Counted from the first letter of the stretch, positions 30,288-38,693 are shown. The stretch is DNA of 64,000 nt from Fluctibacter corallii (GCF_025751585.1 NZ_JAOWKX010000006.1:137099-201098), one strand, 5' to 3'. Made by a program: numbers and translations. The notes: a model not told the origin generated them from the sequence alone.

Positions 30288-30315
30288 AAAAAGGCTGACA
30301 CACGTCAGCCTTTTT
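30288..30315 (-). terminator. Terminator-like hairpin between guaB and guaA
   Basis: A 12-bp perfect stem AAAAAGGCTGAC / GTCAGCCTTTTT with a 4-base loop, T-rich in both directions, 6 bases after the guaB stop. Because guaA follows 64 bases later on the same strand, it is either an attenuator or evidence that guaA has its own promoter. Confidence 0.75.
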
Positions 30316-30320
30316 GATTG

Positions 30321-31790
30321 TTAGCCCATGCGGTAATTAGGCGCTTCTTTGGTAATACTCACATCATGAACGTGAGATTCCCCCATGCCCGCAGCTGTTA
30401 CTCGCACAAATTGCGGCTTGGTGCGCAATTCATCGATAGTGCTGCTACCCGTTAACCCCATCGCAGAACGAAGCCCGCCCATTTGCTGATGTATAATGTT
30501 GGCAATAGGGCCTTTATACGCGACGCGACCTTCAATACCTTCAGGTACCAGTTTTTCAGCATTTTTACTGTCTTGGAAATAGCGATCAGATGACCCGTTA
30601 CTTTGATTCATGGCACCCAAAGACCCCATACCACGATAAGATTTATAGTAGCGGCCTTGGTAAAGCTCCACCTCGCCAGGCGCTTCTTCTGTTCCCGCCA
30701 ACATGCTGCCCACCATGACAGAGCTCGCCCCAGCTACGAGGGCCTTCGCAATGTCGCCAGAAAAACGAATGCCGCCATCAGCAATTACGGGAATATCACG
30801 CGCTTTCATCGCTTCAGCAGCATCAGAAATAGCCGTAATCTGCGGTACACCACATCCCGTAACAATGCGCGTTGTACAAATAGAACCTGGGCCGATTCCC
30901 ACCTTAACCGCATCAACACCAGCATCAGCCAACGCAATCGCACCTTCTGCCGTTGCAACATTGCCAGCAATGATTTGAAGGTCGGGATAGGCTTCACGTG
31001 TTGCGCGTACGCGCTCCAAAACGCCTTCACTGTGACCATGAGAGGTGTCAATCAATAGTACATCAACTCCCGCTTTTACTAGCAGCGCAATGCGTTCATC
31101 AGTACCTGGCCCAACACCTACGGCTGCACCAACGCGTAAACGACCCAACTCATCTTTACATGCGTTAGGTTTGCTTTCTGCTTTTTTGAAGTCTTTAACG
31201 GTAATCAAGCCTTTAAGCTTAAACGCATCATCAACAACCAGAATTTTTTCAACGCGATGCTCGTGCATCAAGGCAAGCACTTGCTCAGAGTTCGCCCCTT
31301 CTTGAACGGTTACCAACCGCTCTTTTGGCGTCATCACACTGGTCACTGCCTTATCTAAATGCTGCTCAAAGCGCAGGTCACGCCCAGTGACAATACCAAT
31401 TAGATTATTTTCATTATCAACAACCGGGAAGCCAGAAAAGCCATGTTGTTGAGATAGTGCGTTCACTTCACCAATGGTAGCACCCGCGTCCACTGTGACA
31501 GGATCAGAAACAACGCCACTTTCGTACTTTTTAACCATACGAACGTGTTTAGCTTGTTCTTCAGCTGGCATGTTTTTATGAATGAATCCCATTCCGCCTT
31601 CTTGCGCCAATGCAATCGCGAGGGTTGCTTCTGAAACAGTGTCCATTGCAGCAGAAACCAAAGGGATGTTAAGAGTAACACCGCGTGTAAGTCGTGTTTT
31701 CAGACTGGCGGTGTGAGGAAGAACGGTTGAATGGCCAGGCACCAACAACACATCATCGAACGTAAGAGCTTCTTTAGCTATCCTCAACAT
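30321..31790 (-). CDS. guaB: Inosine-5'-monophosphate dehydrogenase
   Basis: A 489-residue enzyme oxidising IMP to XMP with NAD, the committed step to GMP. N-terminal (beta/alpha)8 barrel portion [15 protein letters not shown], a CBS-domain pair at about 95-200 ([28 protein letters not shown]), and the catalytic loop [13 protein letters not shown] with the active Cys near 305; the flap RYFQDS is present. Length matches E. coli (488). First gene of guaBA, divergent from xseA. Confidence 0.99.
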   Translation of the reverse strand: MLRIAKEALTFDDVLLVPGHSTVLPHTASLKTRLTRGVTLNIPLVSAAMDTVSEATLAIALAQEGGMGFIHKNMPAEEQAKHVRMVKKYESGVVSDPVTVDAGATIGEVNALSQQHGFSGFPVVDNENNLIGIVTGRDLRFEQHLDKAVTSVMTPKERLVTVQEGANSEQVLALMHEHRVEKILVVDDAFKLKGLITVKDFKKAESKPNACKDELGRLRVGAAVGVGPGTDERIALLVKAGVDVLLIDTSHGHSEGVLERVRATREAYPDLQIIAGNVATAEGAIALADAGVDAVKVGIGPGSICTTRIVTGCGVPQITAISDAAEAMKARDIPVIADGGIRFSGDIAKALVAGASSVMVGSMLAGTEEAPGEVELYQGRYYKSYRGMGSLGAMNQSNGSSDRYFQDSKNAEKLVPEGIEGRVAYKGPIANIIHQQMGGLRSAMGLTGSSTIDELRTKPQFVRVTAAGMGESHVHDVSITKEAPNYRMG

Positions 31791-31831
31791 GCAACTTTAC
31801 CTTTAAAGTGGGTGGTTTTAGTTGCGGCGCA

Positions 31832-31860
31832 ATTGTAGCGGTTTTATTTTTTAAGGTAAA
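31832..31860 (-). promoter_or_regulatory. Putative guaB promoter with GC-rich discriminator
   Basis: Minus strand TTTACC (31860-31855), 17 bases, TACAAT (31837-31832), then TGCGCCGC. It lies about 40 bases before the guaB start. The discriminator resembles that of the growth-rate-controlled E. coli guaB promoter. Confidence 0.6.
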
Positions 31861-31901
31861 CTAACTTCTTCCACTAAATATAAAAAAATTTGAGGTCTAG
31901 G

Positions 31902-33260
31902 TTGTATACATCTTCAACGCCCACCAGAAATATCTTTACTGTAAGTAAGTTAAATAAACTCGCACGTACAATACTGGAATCTGAAATAGGGCAAATCTGG
32001 TTAACTGGAGAAATCTCAAATTTTGTCGCCGCCGCCTCTGGGCACTGGTACTTCACCCTGAAAGATAGCAAAGCGCAGGTTAAAGGGGCAATGTTTCGTA
32101 ATGCCAACACGCGCGTGCAAACTCGCCCTAAAGAAGGCGATAAAGTGCTAGTTAGAGCCAATATTAGTCTGTATGAACCACGCGGTGATTATCAAATGAT
32201 TGTGGAGCACATTGAGCCAGAGGGAACTGGGTTGCTCAAACAACAGTTCGAAGCACTCAAACTGGCCTTATCTGCAGAAGGCCTTTTCTCTCAGCATTTA
32301 AAGAAGCTGCTGCCTGCTCACCCCACCAAAATTGGCGTGATTACGTCGCCTTCTGGTGCAGCCCTGCACGATATGCTTACGGTGCTAAATCGGCGTAATC
32401 CTGCTATCGAAATCATCGTTTACCCAACCTTAGTACAAGGTGAATCGGCACCAGATGCCATTGCTCAAGCAATACAGCAAGCGGATCAAAGAAATGAAAC
32501 TGACATTTTGATCGTTGGGCGCGGAGGCGGCTCAATGGAAGATCTATGGGCCTTTAACGATGAACGCGTAGCACGCGCAATTTTTAGCGCCACACTCCCC
32601 ATTATTAGCGCGGTAGGGCATGAAACGGATGTCACTATTGCTGATTTCGTTGCCGACATTAGGGCCCCTACTCCATCCGCAGCGGCAGAATTGGTCAGCA
32701 GCGATAGAAGTGAAACCCTGTATCGAATACAGAAACAATATAATCGTTTAAATCAAGCCATATTTAATCAGCTCGCACGAGTAAAACACACTCACAAGCT
32801 GGCGGGACAGCGCCTCCAGCATGTACACCCTCGCACACGATTGATGCAGCAAGCCCAACGTTTGGACAATATTTCGCTGAGTTTGAAGTCGGCATTGGAT
32901 AGCTGCATATCTAAGGAACGACGTCGACTTAACACTATCGAGCATCGTTTACTTAATCGTTCACCAGACAGGCAAGTCGCTAAACATATTGAACGCTTAA
33001 GTACAGCGAATGAACGGATTAAACATGCCATGTTATCTCAGCTTAACCGCGCTGACCAACAGCTGAATGGTATCAGCCAATTAATGCACTCAGTCAGTCC
33101 GTTAGCCACGATGGCGAGAGGTTACAATATCGCATTTAAAGACGATGAAATTGTTAACACCGTCACGCAAGTCAAAGAAGGTGACAAGCTGACACATAAA
33201 TTTAAAGATGGCGAGATTACATCAGAAGTCAGGTCGATAAGCCCAACGCCAAGTAAATAG
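31902..33260 (+). CDS. xseA: Exodeoxyribonuclease VII large subunit
   Basis: The large subunit of the single-strand-specific exonuclease that shortens DNA to oligonucleotides with XseB. TTG at 31902 is chosen because GAGGTCTAGG precedes it and the product then starts like E. coli (ending IFTVSKLNKLARTILE); it gives 452 residues. OB-fold IWLTGEISNFVAAASGHWYF (20-40), then the catalytic core PTKIGVITSPSGAALHD and ILIVGRGGGSMEDLWAFN, then a long coiled coil before the C-terminal MARGYNIAF segment. xseB is not in this window. Divergent from guaB. Confidence 0.97.
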   Translation: MYTSSTPTRNIFTVSKLNKLARTILESEIGQIWLTGEISNFVAAASGHWYFTLKDSKAQVKGAMFRNANTRVQTRPKEGDKVLVRANISLYEPRGDYQMIVEHIEPEGTGLLKQQFEALKLALSAEGLFSQHLKKLLPAHPTKIGVITSPSGAALHDMLTVLNRRNPAIEIIVYPTLVQGESAPDAIAQAIQQADQRNETDILIVGRGGGSMEDLWAFNDERVARAIFSATLPIISAVGHETDVTIADFVADIRAPTPSAAAELVSSDRSETLYRIQKQYNRLNQAIFNQLARVKHTHKLAGQRLQHVHPRTRLMQQAQRLDNISLSLKSALDSCISKERRRLNTIEHRLLNRSPDRQVAKHIERLSTANERIKHAMLSQLNRADQQLNGISQLMHSVSPLATMARGYNIAFKDDEIVNTVTQVKEGDKLTHKFKDGEITSEVRSISPTPSK

Positions 33261-33592
33261 GTTGCATGAAAAAAATCGTAATCTGAAGGGCAGGCACACC
33301 CTTTAAACAAAGGTCTATCACTATAGTCCGTAACTCAATAATGATAACTACGTTACCACAGCGCGAATTCAAAGAGATCCCTTCACCCGATTTAGGTGAA
33401 ATAAACCCATCGGCAGGTAAGCAAGGCACAATTATCGTCATAGGCGAGACAGTGTGAGGGGCATGGAGGCCTTTCTCACACTGTTGGAATTTGCTTGACG
33501 ATTGGGTCAATACCATTTCACTTCGAGGTAGCTGCGCGGGGATCAAAAGGACGGCACAACCCCGCCCCTACACGAGCACCTTTGGTTGACTA
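33261..33592. other. Gene-free flank left of the islet, with a 10-bp stem
   Basis: No gene recognised. A perfect inverted repeat ACAGTGTGAG (33449-33458) / CTCACACTGT (33475-33484) with a 16-base loop lies here. A minus-strand open frame (33229-33546) has no family resemblance and overlaps xseA; it is not called. Confidence 0.4.
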
Positions 33593-33660
33593 CGGCAGTT
33601 TTGGCTAACGCCAACTCAGCCTCGGCTCGAACCCAAGGGTTCTCATCAAAATCTCCCCAT
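33593..33660. repeat. Direct repeat, left copy, bounding the tRNA-Ser islet
   Basis: 68 bases from CGGCAGTTTTGGCTAACGCC through GCCTCGGCTCGAACCC to CATCAAAATCTCCCC. The right copy is at 35354-35420 and differs at only a few bases (one T fewer, A/C and A/T changes). The two copies enclose the BRO-N gene and the integrase relic. Confidence 0.85.
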
Positions 33661-33661
33661 T

Positions 33662-33690
33662 ACTCCATCACGCAACTTGCGTGATGGAGT
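33662..33690. repeat. 13-bp perfect hairpin
   Basis: ACTCCATCACGCA, loop ACT, TGCGTGATGGAGT: an unbroken 13-bp stem with a 3-base loop immediately inside the left direct repeat. There is no T-run directly after it, so it is not a classical terminator. It could be a recombination or replication-related structure of the element. Confidence 0.7.
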
Positions 33691-33894
33691 CGAGGATTAA
33701 ACTCAAACCTTTTTCCTCTTAAATTTATGACTTAATGCTCAATGTAAACCTGTAACAGTGAAGGTTACTAAGCTAAATAAACAGCAATTAAAACCTAAAT
33801 GCATGAAACGTGTTAAACTATCAACGAAAAAAGAAGGCTCCAGACCTAAACTGGGGCCACGCGGATTCGTAAGACCAAAACGGAGGGATATTGA

Positions 33895-34680
33895 GTGGGT
33901 AGTGAGTTAATTAACATAAGTTACAAAGGAGAGAGTGGCGAATCTAAAATTAGGACTGTTCAAGTTGGCGAAATAGTCCATGTCTCTCTAGTAGACGTCG
34001 TGAAAACTTTATCAAAGGAAAATGAGGAACTTGGCGAGCAAAACCGTCAGGCTGCTATCCCTTCGATAATTAGAACGGTTTCATCAACCCTTGATAAGGA
34101 TGAATATATTGAGCGCCCGGTCGAAAACGCCAGATATGATAACGAGACGGAATTGTTCGTTACACATCCAGGCCTATACAGAATTATCTCGGTCGATAAA
34201 AGTAAGGCTTCCAGAAAGTTCCAGAAATGGCTTTTTCATGACGTTGTTCCCTCAATTGTGAAGTTTGGAACTTATCCCGCGCCCGAGAATACAGGTTCAT
34301 CCCTTTCCCAAATGGCGGAGCTTTTGGCGCAAAACTCGAGATTGTTAGCAGATACCATTACGCGTCAAGACAAACTCGAGGATGAAGTAAATACAAAATT
34401 CGGCGCACTCGACGATCGTGTAAAACAAATTGAGTCTTACGGCGAAGACACTTCACAGTATCTTACTGTTGGCGAACGCTTAGATGAACTTGATATTACT
34501 TTCGATGAAAAGGCGCGCGAAGAGATAGTTGCTTGGTGTGAAAACATAACGATTAACTCGGATTACAAGCGAATAAAATGCCCATCCAACAATAGATTTA
34601 ATGCGAAGTTCGCGATCAGTGTTATTGACGGGGCTATTTCAAATGTTAAAAAACTTGCTGCACATAGGGCTAACAAATAG
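33895..34680 (+). CDS. Phage-type BRO-N antirepressor family protein
   Basis: A 261-residue protein starting at GTG, with GGAGGG seven bases upstream. Residues about 15-130 match the BRO-N fold: RTVQVGEIVHVSLVDVVKTL, then the conserved LFVTHPGLYRIISVDKS and FQKWLFHDVVPSIVKFGTY. This domain is found in phage antirepressors and baculovirus BRO proteins and binds DNA or a repressor. The middle (about 135-185) is a predicted coiled coil and the C-terminus, about 185-261, is unrecognised. It is alone in an islet with a broken integrase, so it is probably cargo left from a prophage or genomic island. A hairpin (GGCTCCAG/CTGGGGCC) lies in its leader near 33837-33860. Confidence 0.75.
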   Translation: MGSELINISYKGESGESKIRTVQVGEIVHVSLVDVVKTLSKENEELGEQNRQAAIPSIIRTVSSTLDKDEYIERPVENARYDNETELFVTHPGLYRIISVDKSKASRKFQKWLFHDVVPSIVKFGTYPAPENTGSSLSQMAELLAQNSRLLADTITRQDKLEDEVNTKFGALDDRVKQIESYGEDTSQYLTVGERLDELDITFDEKAREEIVAWCENITINSDYKRIKCPSNNRFNAKFAISVIDGAISNVKKLAAHRANK

Positions 34681-34706
34681 AGGCATGATTTGTTCCTAAC
34701 AACTTG

Positions 34707-35250
34707 TTAGCCTCTCAGTAAGAGCATCAAGATCGAATTTCGTGGGCCACCTTCTGTCACGTTATCGCCCTTGTAAATTCGCTGAATTTCGATTCGTTCT
34801 ATGCGGCCGATATCTCTTTTGCTCGAGACCAAAGTAACACCGCCATAACCGGCCCCTTCGTTCTTCGGACTATGGCCCGATATGCGGTCACTAACACTAT
34901 CCGGGCCCCCCAAGGAACGAAACTCGGACTTTATCGTGTGACGGAACTCGTGGGCCGGAGCTTTGGAGTCGACTCCAAAGCTCCTAACTAAAGGCGACCA
35001 CCAAGAACTTAACTTATCGCCCGGACGATTATATTTCCCGACGGGAACCTCGGGGAACAAAGGTCAATCCCTCGAGTCGGACACGATGTCGAGGAAGCCA
35101 AGCTCTATAAGGTGATAATGTAGGGGGATATGTCGGTGAGCTATTTGTCTTAACCGAACGCCCCTCTCCCCGTCGTACGTTTATATAGTGGACGCCGTTT
35201 TTTGCTGGTATATCGCCTTTGTGCAGTTGGCCAACGTCGTTAAGACGAGT
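34707..35250 (-). pseudogene. Decayed tyrosine-recombinase integrase (catalytic domain only)
   Basis: Read on the minus strand in three pieces, the sequence is a tyrosine integrase catalytic domain. Piece 1: TRLNDVGQLHKGDIPAKNGV through GRSVKTNSSPTYP, with the catalytic Arg in TRLND. A five-C run at 35127-35123 then shifts the frame; removing one C restores TYPLHYHLIELGFLDIVSDS. An in-frame TGA at 35066-35064 follows (SRD*PLFPEV). The last piece reads HEFRHT, ISGHS and the nucleophile Tyr in GAGYGGV. The N-terminal arm-binding and core-binding domains are missing before TRLND, where the frame is also lost. The gene is thus inactive; it marks a former element at tRNA-Ser. Confidence 0.85.
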
Positions 35251-35281
35251 CCCCTAGATAATTCGGGGCCTGTCGATAATT

Positions 35282-35300
35282 TGGCGGTGAGGGAGGGATT
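35282..35300. repeat. 19-bp duplicate of the tRNA-Ser 3' end (candidate att core)
   Basis: TGGCGGTGAGGGAGGGATT is identical to 35462-35480, the CCA end, acceptor strand and part of the T arm of tRNA-Ser. tRNA 3'-end duplications are the classic attachment cores of tyrosine-integrase elements, and this copy lies about 30 bases from the integrase remnant. Confidence 0.7.
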
Positions 35301-35353
35301 ATTCGTCGCTCGCGACTCATCCTGCGGGCCAACGCCCAGTGGCGTTGTTGTCT

Positions 35354-35420
35354 CGGCAGTTTGGCTCACGCCAACTCAGCCTCGGCTCGAACCCTAGGGC
35401 TCTCATCAAAATCTCCCATA
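35354..35420. repeat. Direct repeat, right copy, bounding the tRNA-Ser islet
   Basis: 67-base counterpart of 33593-33660 (CGGCAGTTTGGCTCACGCC ... CATCAAAATCTCCC). It lies just downstream of the tRNA-Ser terminator, so this unit may be a tRNA-associated repeat in this genome. Confidence 0.85.
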
Positions 35421-35430
35421 CCTACATACA

Positions 35431-35454
35431 AAAAAACCCGCATTTGCGGGTTTT
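35431..35454 (-). terminator. Terminator of tRNA-Ser
   Basis: AACCCGC ATT TGCGGGTT flanked by A- and T-runs, 8 bases past the tRNA 3' end; on the minus strand it is followed by seven T. Confidence 0.9.
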
Positions 35455-35461
35455 ATGTATG

Positions 35462-35549
35462 TGGCGGTGAGGGAGGGATTCGAACCCTCGATACGTTTCC
35501 GTATACACACTTTCCAGGCGTGCTCCTTCAGCCACTCGGACACCTCACC
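35462..35549 (-). tRNA. tRNA-Ser (anticodon GGA)
   Basis: An 88-base tRNA with encoded CCA. The acceptor starts GGTGAGGTGTCCGAGTGG; the anticodon loop is CTGGAAA (GGA); it has a long variable arm TATACGGAAACGTATCG, and the T arm GGTTCGAATCC. Nearly identical in layout to the E. coli tRNA-Ser(GGA). It reads UCC/UCU codons. Its 3' end has been used as an integration site (see the duplicate at 35282). Confidence 0.98.
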
Positions 35550-35585
35550 TTAAATATGGTAGTTTGCGTTGCAAACAGGCCGCGT

Positions 35586-35614
35586 ATATTAGGGAAAAGG
35601 CACGCGATAATCAA
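35586..35614 (-). promoter_or_regulatory. Putative tRNA-Ser promoter
   Basis: Minus strand TTGATT (35614-35609), 17 bases, TAATAT (35591-35586), then ACGCGGCC, a GC-rich discriminator usual for stable RNA promoters; about 37 bases before the tRNA 5' end. Confidence 0.65.
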
Positions 35615-35686
35615 GCAGAAAACACTGGCCACAGCTTGGTTGCTTATATTGCCACCAATTCAGCACCATGTTTTTACTTGCTATGT

Positions 35687-36769
35687 TTACGCATTCCCTT
35701 TTACAGCCAATTTGTTAGAGGCAGAAAAATCTAACATACGATTTAATGGAATCAGCGCTTTTTCACGAAGGTCAGCGTCAACAAAGATTTCATGCCCTGT
35801 ATTATCCGTCAACGCTTTGTATATAGCTTCAAGGCCGTTCATTGCCATCCAAGGGCAATGAGCACAACTTTTACACGTTGCACCGTTACCGCCCGTTGGC
35901 GCTTCTAAAAAGGTCTTGTTTGGCTCCAACTGCTGCATCTTGTAAAAAATGCCTCGATCAGTTGCAACAATAAACTTTTCATTTGGTAATGTTTGACTGG
36001 CTTTGATTAACTGTGTCGTTGAACCAACCGCATCGGCCATTTCTACGACACTGGCCGGTGACTCAGGGTGAACAAGAACCGCCGCATCAGGATGAAGATG
36101 CTTCATATCTTTGAGGGCCTTGGCTGAGAACTCGTCATGAACGATACACTCGCCTTGCCACATTAACATGTCAGCGCCAGTTTCTTTGGCAATATAAGAC
36201 CCTAGATGGCGATCTGGCCCCCAAATAATAGGCTTGCCTTCGGCTTCTAAGTGCTCTACGACTTCAAGCGCAATACTGGATGTCACAACCCAATCTGCGC
36301 GCGCTTTCACAGCGGCAGATGTATTCGCGTAAACAACGACGGTATGGTCTGGGTGCGCATCACAGAACTGGCTAAATTCGTCTATAGGACAACCCAAATC
36401 AAGGGAGCACGTGGCTTCAAGTGTCGGCATTAACACCGTCTTTTCTGGGCTCAGAATCTTTGCCGTTTCCCCCATAAAACGAACACCTGCAACAATCAGA
36501 GTTTGCGCTTCACTGTCTCGACCATAGCGAGCCATTTCAAGAGAATCAGAGATACACCCACCCGTTTCTTCGGCAAGCGCTTGTATTTCAGGATCGGTAT
36601 AATAATGTGCAACTAGCACAGCATTACGCTCCTTTAACAGCGCTTTGATCTGATTGACATAATGTTGCTTTTCTTGCTCAGTCAATGTTTTTGGCTTGGC
36701 AGGAAAAGGATAATCGATTGGCTCGACTCGAATTGGCTGACCCATAAGACTCTCTAGCATACACCTCAT
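35687..36769 (-). CDS. nadA: Quinolinate synthase A
   Basis: An iron-sulfur enzyme condensing iminoaspartate with dihydroxyacetone phosphate to quinolinate in NAD synthesis. 360 residues. Visible: [51 protein letters not shown], and the [4Fe-4S] ligands as Cys in LDLGCP, in GECIVHDE and in [14 protein letters not shown]. The start is ambiguous: ATG 36769 as given, ATG 36760, or ATG 36745 (GAGAG precedes it). Its NadB partner is not in this window. It is transcribed downstream of the tRNA-Lys cluster but has its own TATAAT. Confidence 0.97.
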   Translation of the reverse strand: MRCMLESLMGQPIRVEPIDYPFPAKPKTLTEQEKQHYVNQIKALLKERNAVLVAHYYTDPEIQALAEETGGCISDSLEMARYGRDSEAQTLIVAGVRFMGETAKILSPEKTVLMPTLEATCSLDLGCPIDEFSQFCDAHPDHTVVVYANTSAAVKARADWVVTSSIALEVVEHLEAEGKPIIWGPDRHLGSYIAKETGADMLMWQGECIVHDEFSAKALKDMKHLHPDAAVLVHPESPASVVEMADAVGSTTQLIKASQTLPNEKFIVATDRGIFYKMQQLEPNKTFLEAPTGGNGATCKSCAHCPWMAMNGLEAIYKALTDNTGHEIFVDADLREKALIPLNRMLDFSASNKLAVKGNA

Positions 36770-36783
36770 TGAATTGGGCGCGC

Positions 36784-36789
36784 ATTATA
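36784..36789 (-). promoter_or_regulatory. -10 element of the nadA promoter
   Basis: Minus strand TATAAT followed at once by GCGCGCCC, 15-20 bases before the possible nadA starts; the -35 is weak (T-rich). The same GC discriminator pattern occurs at purL and guaB. Confidence 0.5.
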
Positions 36790-36865
36790 CATGAAATACG
36801 GGAAATTTAAAAATTTGGCGTAAAGTAATTAAAGCAAGATAAGGAAGAAAATAATTTTAAAAGAA

Positions 36866-36941
36866 TGGTGGGTCGTGCTGGATTCGAACCAGCGACCAAT
36901 TGATTAAAAGTCAACTGCTCTACCAACTGAGCTAACGACCC
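36866..36941 (-). tRNA. tRNA-Lys (anticodon UUU), copy 3 in transcription order
   Basis: 76 bases with encoded CCA: GGGTCGTTAGCTCAGTTGG, anticodon loop CTTTTAA, T arm GGTTCGAATCC, ACGACCC. Identical to the two copies at 36998 and 37098. Confidence 0.98.
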
Positions 36942-36997
36942 ATTCAATTAGAAATGATAACCTGTCGAGAATAAAGCTATCATATATTGCCTGATGA

Positions 36998-37073
36998 TGG
37001 TGGGTCGTGCTGGATTCGAACCAGCGACCAATTGATTAAAAGTCAACTGCTCTACCAACTGAGCTAACGACCC
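36998..37073 (-). tRNA. tRNA-Lys (anticodon UUU), copy 2
   Basis: Same 76-base sequence as the flanking copies, including CCA; separated from copy 3 by 56 bases and from copy 1 by 24 bases. Confidence 0.98.
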
Positions 37074-37097
37074 ATCAATTTAGGCAATATGAGAAAG

Positions 37098-37173
37098 TGG
37101 TGGGTCGTGCTGGATTCGAACCAGCGACCAATTGATTAAAAGTCAACTGCTCTACCAACTGAGCTAACGACCC
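37098..37173 (-). tRNA. tRNA-Lys (anticodon UUU), copy 1
   Basis: First tRNA of the three-gene minus-strand cluster, 76 bases with CCA, same sequence as the others. A promoter with -10 TAATAT lies just upstream. Confidence 0.98.
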
Positions 37174-37206
37174 GCTTTCTTTGTTACCCCTCGGCAACGG
37201 CGGCAT

Positions 37207-37234
37207 ATATTACTTATTTAAATTTTGCATGCAA
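37207..37234 (-). promoter_or_regulatory. Putative tRNA-Lys operon promoter
   Basis: Minus strand TTGCAT (37234-37229), 16 bases, TAATAT (37212-37207), then ATGCCGCCG, about 33 bases before the first tRNA-Lys. GC-rich discriminator as for other stable RNA promoters. Confidence 0.6.
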
Positions 37235-37362
37235 GCCAAATATGAAGTTTTTTTTGCACTTAACGATTGTTTGCCTATAAATCATGCAAAAAGCCTGACT
37301 TTTGCAACACATTTAACCTAAAGGCAACATAATGATGTGTAATCTACCGCCCCAACCTATTG

Positions 37363-38118
37363 TTAATTCAAACTTCTTAGACGCGTTTCAGCTAATTTTT
37401 TTGACGCAGAGTCAGGGTATTCATTCATGACTTGCTCATATAACTGTTTAGCTCTTGCTACATTTCCGCGCTTTTGCTCTACAACACCCAATTTAAAAAT
37501 CGCATCTGCGCGTTTATTAGAATCAGGATACGTTGCAATGAGCACTTGAAATTGTTCACTCGCGCCTGACCAGTCTTGTTTATTAAACAATAGCTGACCT
37601 AGCCAATAATGCGCGTTAGGGGCAAAACTTGAATTAGGGTACTGATTTAAGAAACGCTGAAACTCTGGAATCGCTTCATCGTACTTCTTTTCTTTTAAAA
37701 TCAGATTGACGGCTTTATCGTACAATGATGACTCATCTAACGATGCATATGATGCAACACTGTTCGCAGTACTGACATTCCCCTGTGATGGTACAGCAGA
37801 TTGTACACTGGCACTTGTGACCGCTGCGATGCGTTTATCTATTTCTAGGTATAACTCTCGCTGGCGTTGGAGTATGTTTTCGAGCTGATAGTTGTGCTTT
37901 TCTAACGTGCCTCGTAGTTCGTTTACTTCATCTTGCAAGGTATCAAGTTGCTCCTGAACACGATGCTGTGCCCCTGTACGGGCATTAACCATGCGCTCAA
38001 GTGTTTCGATACGCTGATCAATACTATTCGTGTTAACGTCTGATACAGGCGCAGGAGCCGCTATTACAGCGGCCCCCGTAGAAAGTAAAAGACTACACGC
38101 TAATGTGCGAATAATCAT
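37363..38118 (-). CDS. cpoB: Cell division coordinator CpoB (YbgF)
   Basis: A 251-residue periplasmic protein; signal peptide 1-20 (GAAVIAA/APAP). Residues about 28-105 are a trimerising coiled coil (RIETLERMVNARTGAQ; LQDEVNELRGTLEKH), and about 130-251 are TPR repeats (YDKAVNLILKEKKYDEAIPE; PNAHYWLGQLLFNKQDW). CpoB links PBP1B activity with the Tol machine during constriction. It is the last gene of the tol-pal operon here, 11 bases after pal, the order seen in E. coli. Confidence 0.95.
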   Translation of the reverse strand: MIIRTLACSLLLSTGAAVIAAPAPVSDVNTNSIDQRIETLERMVNARTGAQHRVQEQLDTLQDEVNELRGTLEKHNYQLENILQRQRELYLEIDKRIAAVTSASVQSAVPSQGNVSTANSVASYASLDESSLYDKAVNLILKEKKYDEAIPEFQRFLNQYPNSSFAPNAHYWLGQLLFNKQDWSGASEQFQVLIATYPDSNKRADAIFKLGVVEQKRGNVARAKQLYEQVMNEYPDSASKKLAETRLRSLN

Positions 38119-38129
38119 ATATTTCTATT

Positions 38130-38693
38130 CTATTGATAAACTAAAACACCACGGCGGTTCTTAGCAAATGCAGATTGTCCACCACCAACAACAGCTGGCT
38201 TTTCTTCACCGTAAGATACAACAGATAACTGACTAGGGTTAACGCCTGCATTAACCAAGTAAGTTTCTACAGATTTTGCACGGCGCTCACCCAGAGCGAT
38301 ATTGTATTCAGGCGTGCCACGCTCATCACAGTGACCTTCAATCACAATCTTTTGGTTAGGATTTTTAATTAGGAAGTCTGCGTGCTTGTCTAGAATTGGA
38401 TACGCATCAGAACGGATCGCTGAGCGATCAAAATCGAAGTAAACAACTTGCTCATTGCGAAGCTCTTGGAGTTTTTGCTCGCGCATTTCAGTTGCAGACA
38501 TAACTGGCTTGGCTGCATTTGCAACTGCAGCAGCTTCTGCTTCGCGACGCTGACGCTCCATTTCAGCCTGCTCTTGTGCAGCACGGTTTGCTTCAGCTTC
38601 TGACATCTCATCCGCATTGTTAGACGAACAAGCCATCATTGTTACAACTGGCAAAGCGATCAGCATGCCTTTGAAAACTTTATTAAGTTGCAT
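38130..38693 (-). CDS. pal: Peptidoglycan-associated lipoprotein Pal
   Basis: 187 residues. Lipobox TMMAC at Cys22, an Ala/Glu/Arg-rich linker to about residue 75, then an OmpA-like peptidoglycan-binding domain: VVYFDFDRSAIRSD, HADFLIKNPNQKIVIEGHCDERGTPEYN (key part IEGHCDERGT) and NRRGVLVYQ at the end. It anchors the outer membrane to the wall and is recruited to the septum by TolB-TolA. The start has a long spacer from tolB (49 bases) but is co-directional in the operon. Confidence 0.97.
   Translation of the reverse strand: MQLNKVFKGMLIALPVVTMMACSSNNADEMSEAEANRAAQEQAEMERQRREAEAAAVANAAKPVMSATEMREQKLQELRNEQVVYFDFDRSAIRSDAYPILDKHADFLIKNPNQKIVIEGHCDERGTPEYNIALGERRAKSVETYLVNAGVNPSQLSVVSYGEEKPAVVGGGQSAFAKNRRGVLVYQ

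Noticed and set aside
30603..31305. Plus-strand frames of 151, 91 and 86 aa opposite guaB
   Set aside because: Shadows of guaB; no independent coding evidence.
33229..33546. 105-aa minus-strand frame right of xseA
   Set aside because: It overlaps the xseA end, has no recognisable domain and no ribosome site.
35361..35861. 166-aa plus-strand frame containing GGEGGIRTLDTFPYTHFPG
   Set aside because: It runs through the antisense of tRNA-Ser and into nadA; this peptide is a well-known false translation of tRNA-Ser antisense.
36866..37173. Three evenly spaced identical sequences that look at first like a CRISPR or tandem repeat
   Set aside because: They fold as complete tRNA-Lys(UUU) genes with CCA ends.
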